Below, in pieces: positions 61,331-64,000 of a stretch of 64,000 nucleotides of DNA; position 1 is the first letter of the stretch; each line of letters begins with the position of its first letter. The notes below the pieces were generated by a model that had not been told where the DNA came from, ran no database searches, and saw only the letters and a list, made by a program, of their open reading frames with translations. The stretch is taken from positions 3,782,001 to 3,846,000 of the forward strand of contig JACJYL010000001.1 of the NCBI GenBank assembly GCA_020636105.1. Reading direction: 5' to 3'. Source of the stretch: Lewinellaceae bacterium (GTDB taxonomy: Bacteria > Bacteroidota > Bacteroidia > Chitinophagales > Saprospiraceae). The translations under genes were made by a program, and so were the position numbers.

Positions 61331-61897
61331 TTATTGTCCGGGAAGTTTGAAACGTACCGAAAGATTAAACCTAACGTTTACGGGGTTGCCTCTTTGTTTT
61401 CCGGGAATCCAGAGGATACCATTTTCATTCATGCTGTTGACTATTCTTACGGCTTCGGCCCCACAGCCGCCTCCTATATCTCTTATGACTTTTATATCCT
61501 TTAAAGTTCCGGTTTTAGTGACCATAAAACTCAGTACGCAGGTACCTTCAATGCCGTTCGCTTTGGCTTCTTCAGGGTATTTAATGTTGGCATAAATATA
61601 ATCATTCAATTTTTCATTGGCACAGGCCTGTCTGTCGGCCGCCGGTTCAACCGGATTTTCACAACCGGGAAACCTGGGCATATTTTCCGCTACCTTGAAA
61701 ATTTTCTCTGTTTCGGAAGGTGGAGGAGGGGGCGGGGCAATTGGAATTTCCTCCAGGTCATTTTCGGAAATGGTCTCGGCTTCTATCATCTCAGTTGTTT
61801 TTTCCTGGTTAGCAGTTATTTCTTTTTTTCTGATACTACAGGAAAAAACCAATAAAAAAGAAAGGTATACCAAAACACACGTGAAGAGTTGATTCAT
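61331..61897 (-). CDS. TonB-like energy-transducer-type lipoprotein
   Basis: A 188-residue lipoprotein: LFTCVLVYLSFLLVFSC lipobox, a linker with PIAPPPPPPSE, then a TonB C-terminal domain with NMPRFPGCENP, NIKYPEEAKANGIEGTCVLSFMVTKTG, the disulfide-candidate cysteines and the GNPVNVRFNLSVRF end. A true TonB is membrane-anchored by a helix; here the anchor is a lipid, so it may be a surface or outer-membrane partner of a TonB system. It lies after 170 bp without other genes. Confidence 0.8.
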   Translation of the reverse strand: MNQLFTCVLVYLSFLLVFSCSIRKKEITANQEKTTEMIEAETISENDLEEIPIAPPPPPPSETEKIFKVAENMPRFPGCENPVEPAADRQACANEKLNDYIYANIKYPEEAKANGIEGTCVLSFMVTKTGTLKDIKVIRDIGGGCGAEAVRIVNSMNENGILWIPGKQRGNPVNVRFNLSVRFKLPGQ

Positions 61898-62009
61898 GCT
61901 ATAGTTTTTTTGATTTTAAACGCAAAGAGCGCCAAGAAGGTGCAAATGGAACATCCCTACCGTTAGGTCGGGAGCACGCAGCGTATTTTTCTGAACACTC
62001 CTATTACGA

Positions 62010-62861
62010 TTAAAAAATAAAAGAAGGTTCTGTCAGGTATGGAGATAAATATGACCTTGTAGTTTCCAGGAGTTTTTCGGCCACGGCGAGATCATAACTT
62101 TCTTCCGTAATTTTTTTTATTTTGCAGTCAGCATAATACTCTCCTGAGGTCAAATCCTTAACCGGCGTTTCCACTAAATTCAAAAGAGTACGTGCCCCTT
62201 TTTTCGGGGATTTGCCCATCAGCCGGAAAATCGCCTTCGCCAACCTATTAAAATCCCTTCCGAGTTCTGTTTTTACAAGTCCGGGATGCTGAGAATAAAT
62301 GTTGATATTTTTCTCAGCAAGGTATCTGCTAATTAGGATAATTCCCAATTTGGATTGCCTGTAAGCATCAAAACCTGTGAATTTCTTCCTGGATTCCAGG
62401 TCTTCAAAATGAATGATGCCCTGGTGTAAAGCGGAAGCGGTATTGATTATTTTGGGTTCCGGGGATTGCTCCAGCATTCCAGAAAGCAAATGAATGATTA
62501 AAACCGGGGCCAGCAAGTTGATTTGAAAAGTTTGTTCAATATCGTTGGCGGATGCTCTGAAATTAAAATTCATGACCCCCGCATTATTGATGATCATATC
62601 TAAACGATCATACTTTTTCTGTACTTCATGGCAGGCGGAAACGATGGACTCAAAGGAATCGAGGTCGCATTTAATGAGATCGATCTGCCCTTTGCCATCC
62701 GGATAATTTTTAAGGTATGAGGCCAAAAGTTCATGGCCTTTTTCCTGGTTTCTGGATGTGGCTACCACCAGAGCTCCTTGGCTGGCCATGTGACAGGCAG
62801 CCACTTTACCAAAACCCGAAGTTGCCCCGGTCATGAAAATTATTTTATTTTTTAATTTCAT
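62010..62861 (-). CDS. short-chain dehydrogenase/reductase
   Basis: A 283-residue classical SDR: NAD(P) loop IIFMTGATSGFGKVAACHMA, structural motif MIINNAGVMNFNFRAS, catalytic Ser region IINTASALHQG and active-site YxxxK in GFDAYRQSKLGIILISRYLA. The pattern is close to the retinol-dehydrogenase-like group (NNAGVM). Substrate not predictable. The 48-base spacing to the next gene on the same strand (DPP IV, start outside the window) suggests a shared transcript with it. Confidence 0.88.
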   Translation of the reverse strand: MKLKNKIIFMTGATSGFGKVAACHMASQGALVVATSRNQEKGHELLASYLKNYPDGKGQIDLIKCDLDSFESIVSACHEVQKKYDRLDMIINNAGVMNFNFRASANDIEQTFQINLLAPVLIIHLLSGMLEQSPEPKIINTASALHQGIIHFEDLESRKKFTGFDAYRQSKLGIILISRYLAEKNINIYSQHPGLVKTELGRDFNRLAKAIFRLMGKSPKKGARTLLNLVETPVKDLTSGEYYADCKIKKITEESYDLAVAEKLLETTRSYLSPYLTEPSFIF

Positions 62862-62906
62862 TTGTATTTATTCGATAAATAGCTGAATTCACATTTAAGT
62901 AAGTCA

Positions 62907-64000
62907 TTAAGGTACCGCATTGGGCGGCGTATGATTCATAAGGTACTGTGTCAAAAGGGTATAGAGATGCCTGCGGGTATTGGGGCCTTCATAAATGCCA
63001 TGAGACCGGTTCGGGTAAGGCATTACCTGGAATTGTTTGTTTTGTTTTACCAGTTCGTTGATCAGCATTTCGGTGCCCTGGTAATGTACATTGTCATCCC
63101 CGGTACCGTGAACAATCAGAAGGTTGCCCTCCAGGTTCCTGGCATAGGTAATGGGAGAACCTTTGATAAAATCTTCCATATTTTCCTGCGGCAGGCCCAT
63201 ATATCTTTCCTGGTAAATATTATCATAAGCCAATTGATAGGGAACCGGGGCAACAGACATGCCGGTTTGGTAGATATCCGGATATTTAAACATCAGGTTT
63301 AAAGTCATGGATCCGCCCCCGCTCCATCCCCAAACGGCTGTTCTTTCCTCATCCAGATAATCAAGTTTCAGCATTTCCTTTGCCGCCAGGGCCTGGTCTT
63401 TTACATTGATGTCCCCTATTTTGCGATAAATGATTTTCCTCCATTTGCTGCCTTTCAGACAGGGCGTGCCGCGGTTGTCCATATCAATGATGAAGTATCC
63501 TTTTTGCGCCATCATTATTTCCCATAAACCGATAGGGGTATCCAGGGCTACCTGGCTCCATGGTTCTCCGTAAACATGGAAAAGCACCGGGTATTTTTTA
63601 TTGGGATCGAAGTTGACGGGCATGACCATTTTGACATCCATTTCAATCCCTTCTTCAGTAGTGACCGTGGTAAATTTTACTTCCGGAAGGGCAAGGGTGG
63701 AAAGTTTCTTTTTAAAGGCTTCATTATCCACGAGGGTAGTGATGGTTTTATGGTCGGGCAAACTGATCAGCCTCACGGTCTGGGGCGCGTTGGTACTTTG
63801 ATGATAGTGTATGGCATAAGCTCCGTTAGGCGAAATGTCATAAGTATTGATCCCTTCAAAAGATTCAGGGGTCAGGCGTCTGGGTTTGGCGTTTCCGGCC
63901 AAAGTCACACTAAAAAGATAACGCTGGGTACTATTGTCGGGAGAAGCGATAAAAAAAAGAGTGCCGTCGGTGGCGGTGGACATTGAAGCGACATCGTAAT
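62907..64000 (-). CDS. S9B-type dipeptidyl peptidase IV, N-terminus outside the window
   Basis: C-terminal ~364 residues of a DPP IV-type serine peptidase: the frame continues past base 64000 upstream (YDVASMSTATDG...). The end of the beta-propeller (TLFFIASPDNSTQRYLFSVTL) is followed by the alpha/beta-hydrolase domain. The nucleophile is in AVWGWSGGGSMTLN, the Asp in LLIVHGTGDDNVHYQGTEML and the His in PYPNRSHGIYEGPN. It removes dipeptides after Pro or Ala. The C-terminus is complete. Confidence 0.92.
   Translation of the reverse strand, partial: YDVASMSTATDGTLFFIASPDNSTQRYLFSVTLAGNAKPRRLTPESFEGINTYDISPNGAYAIHYHQSTNAPQTVRLISLPDHKTITTLVDNEAFKKKLSTLALPEVKFTTVTTEEGIEMDVKMVMPVNFDPNKKYPVLFHVYGEPWSQVALDTPIGLWEIMMAQKGYFIIDMDNRGTPCLKGSKWRKIIYRKIGDINVKDQALAAKEMLKLDYLDEERTAVWGWSGGGSMTLNLMFKYPDIYQTGMSVAPVPYQLAYDNIYQERYMGLPQENMEDFIKGSPITYARNLEGNLLIVHGTGDDNVHYQGTEMLINELVKQNKQFQVMPYPNRSHGIYEGPNTRRHLYTLLTQYLMNHTPPNAVP

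Overview
The window looks like chromosomal DNA of a Bacteroidota bacterium, probably of the Saprospiria/Saprospiraceae type. The clues are two secreted proteins with C-terminal type IX secretion (T9SS) sorting domains, promoters of the TAnnTTTG type, families typical of the phylum (OmpH/Skp, Omp28-like, DUF4175, DUF3857-transglutaminase, TonB C-terminal proteins, DPP IV), low GC and weak Shine-Dalgarno sites. The species assignment is inference. No rRNA, tRNA or CRISPR array was seen.

Layout. 1-13.9 kb is housekeeping and envelope functions: dnaX (cut by the window edge), a TlpA-like thioredoxin, a DUF6029 barrel plus an Omp28-like lipoprotein, an M50 protease, OmpH, a glucosaminidase, fumarylacetoacetase, a glycosyltransferase, pth and an SRAP protein. 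13.9-15.5 kb carries two clusters of DnaA boxes on either side of a heme A synthase gene, a strong candidate for a bipartite oriC. 15.5-25.4 kb is mostly minus-strand metabolism: an alpha-oxoamine synthase, rhodanese, mevalonate diphosphate decarboxylase, the thrA-thrB-thrC operon, an RsbW-like kinase and ybeY. Two parS-like palindromes lie at 19.5 and 19.9 kb, one of them inside thrC, 4-6 kb from the putative origin. 26-32.9 kb holds a large DUF4175 membrane protein, deoC, a 52-residue small protein and a DUF3857/transglutaminase protein.

32.9-40.2 kb is an accessory island. It is an array of orphan C-terminal tips of RHS-type polymorphic toxins, most with a small membrane or lipoprotein immunity candidate, separated by about eight copies of a ~45-bp repeat, arrays of micro-hairpins and a ~320-bp direct repeat. 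One copy of the direct repeat is interrupted by a complete Tn5/IS50-like insertion sequence with 19-bp inverted repeats and a 9-bp target duplication. Recognisable toxin types are papain/NlpC-like, zincin-like (HExxH) and a GPNSN-motif fold. The immunity proteins are all membrane or lipoproteins, which points to toxins acting in the cell envelope.

40.2-64 kb returns to chromosomal genes: GGGP synthase and rsgA, an M43 secreted metalloprotease, a PNKP-like 3'-phosphatase, cysC-cysD (no cysN), a TraB/GumN protein, a two-gene CHAT-protease plus alpha/beta-hydrolase module that is the best candidate here for an undescribed effector system, a T9SS beta-propeller protein, a 5'-truncated VPS10/BNR-repeat gene, a Na+/H+ antiporter, rlmB, a TonB-domain lipoprotein, a short-chain dehydrogenase and a DPP IV-type peptidase cut by the right edge.
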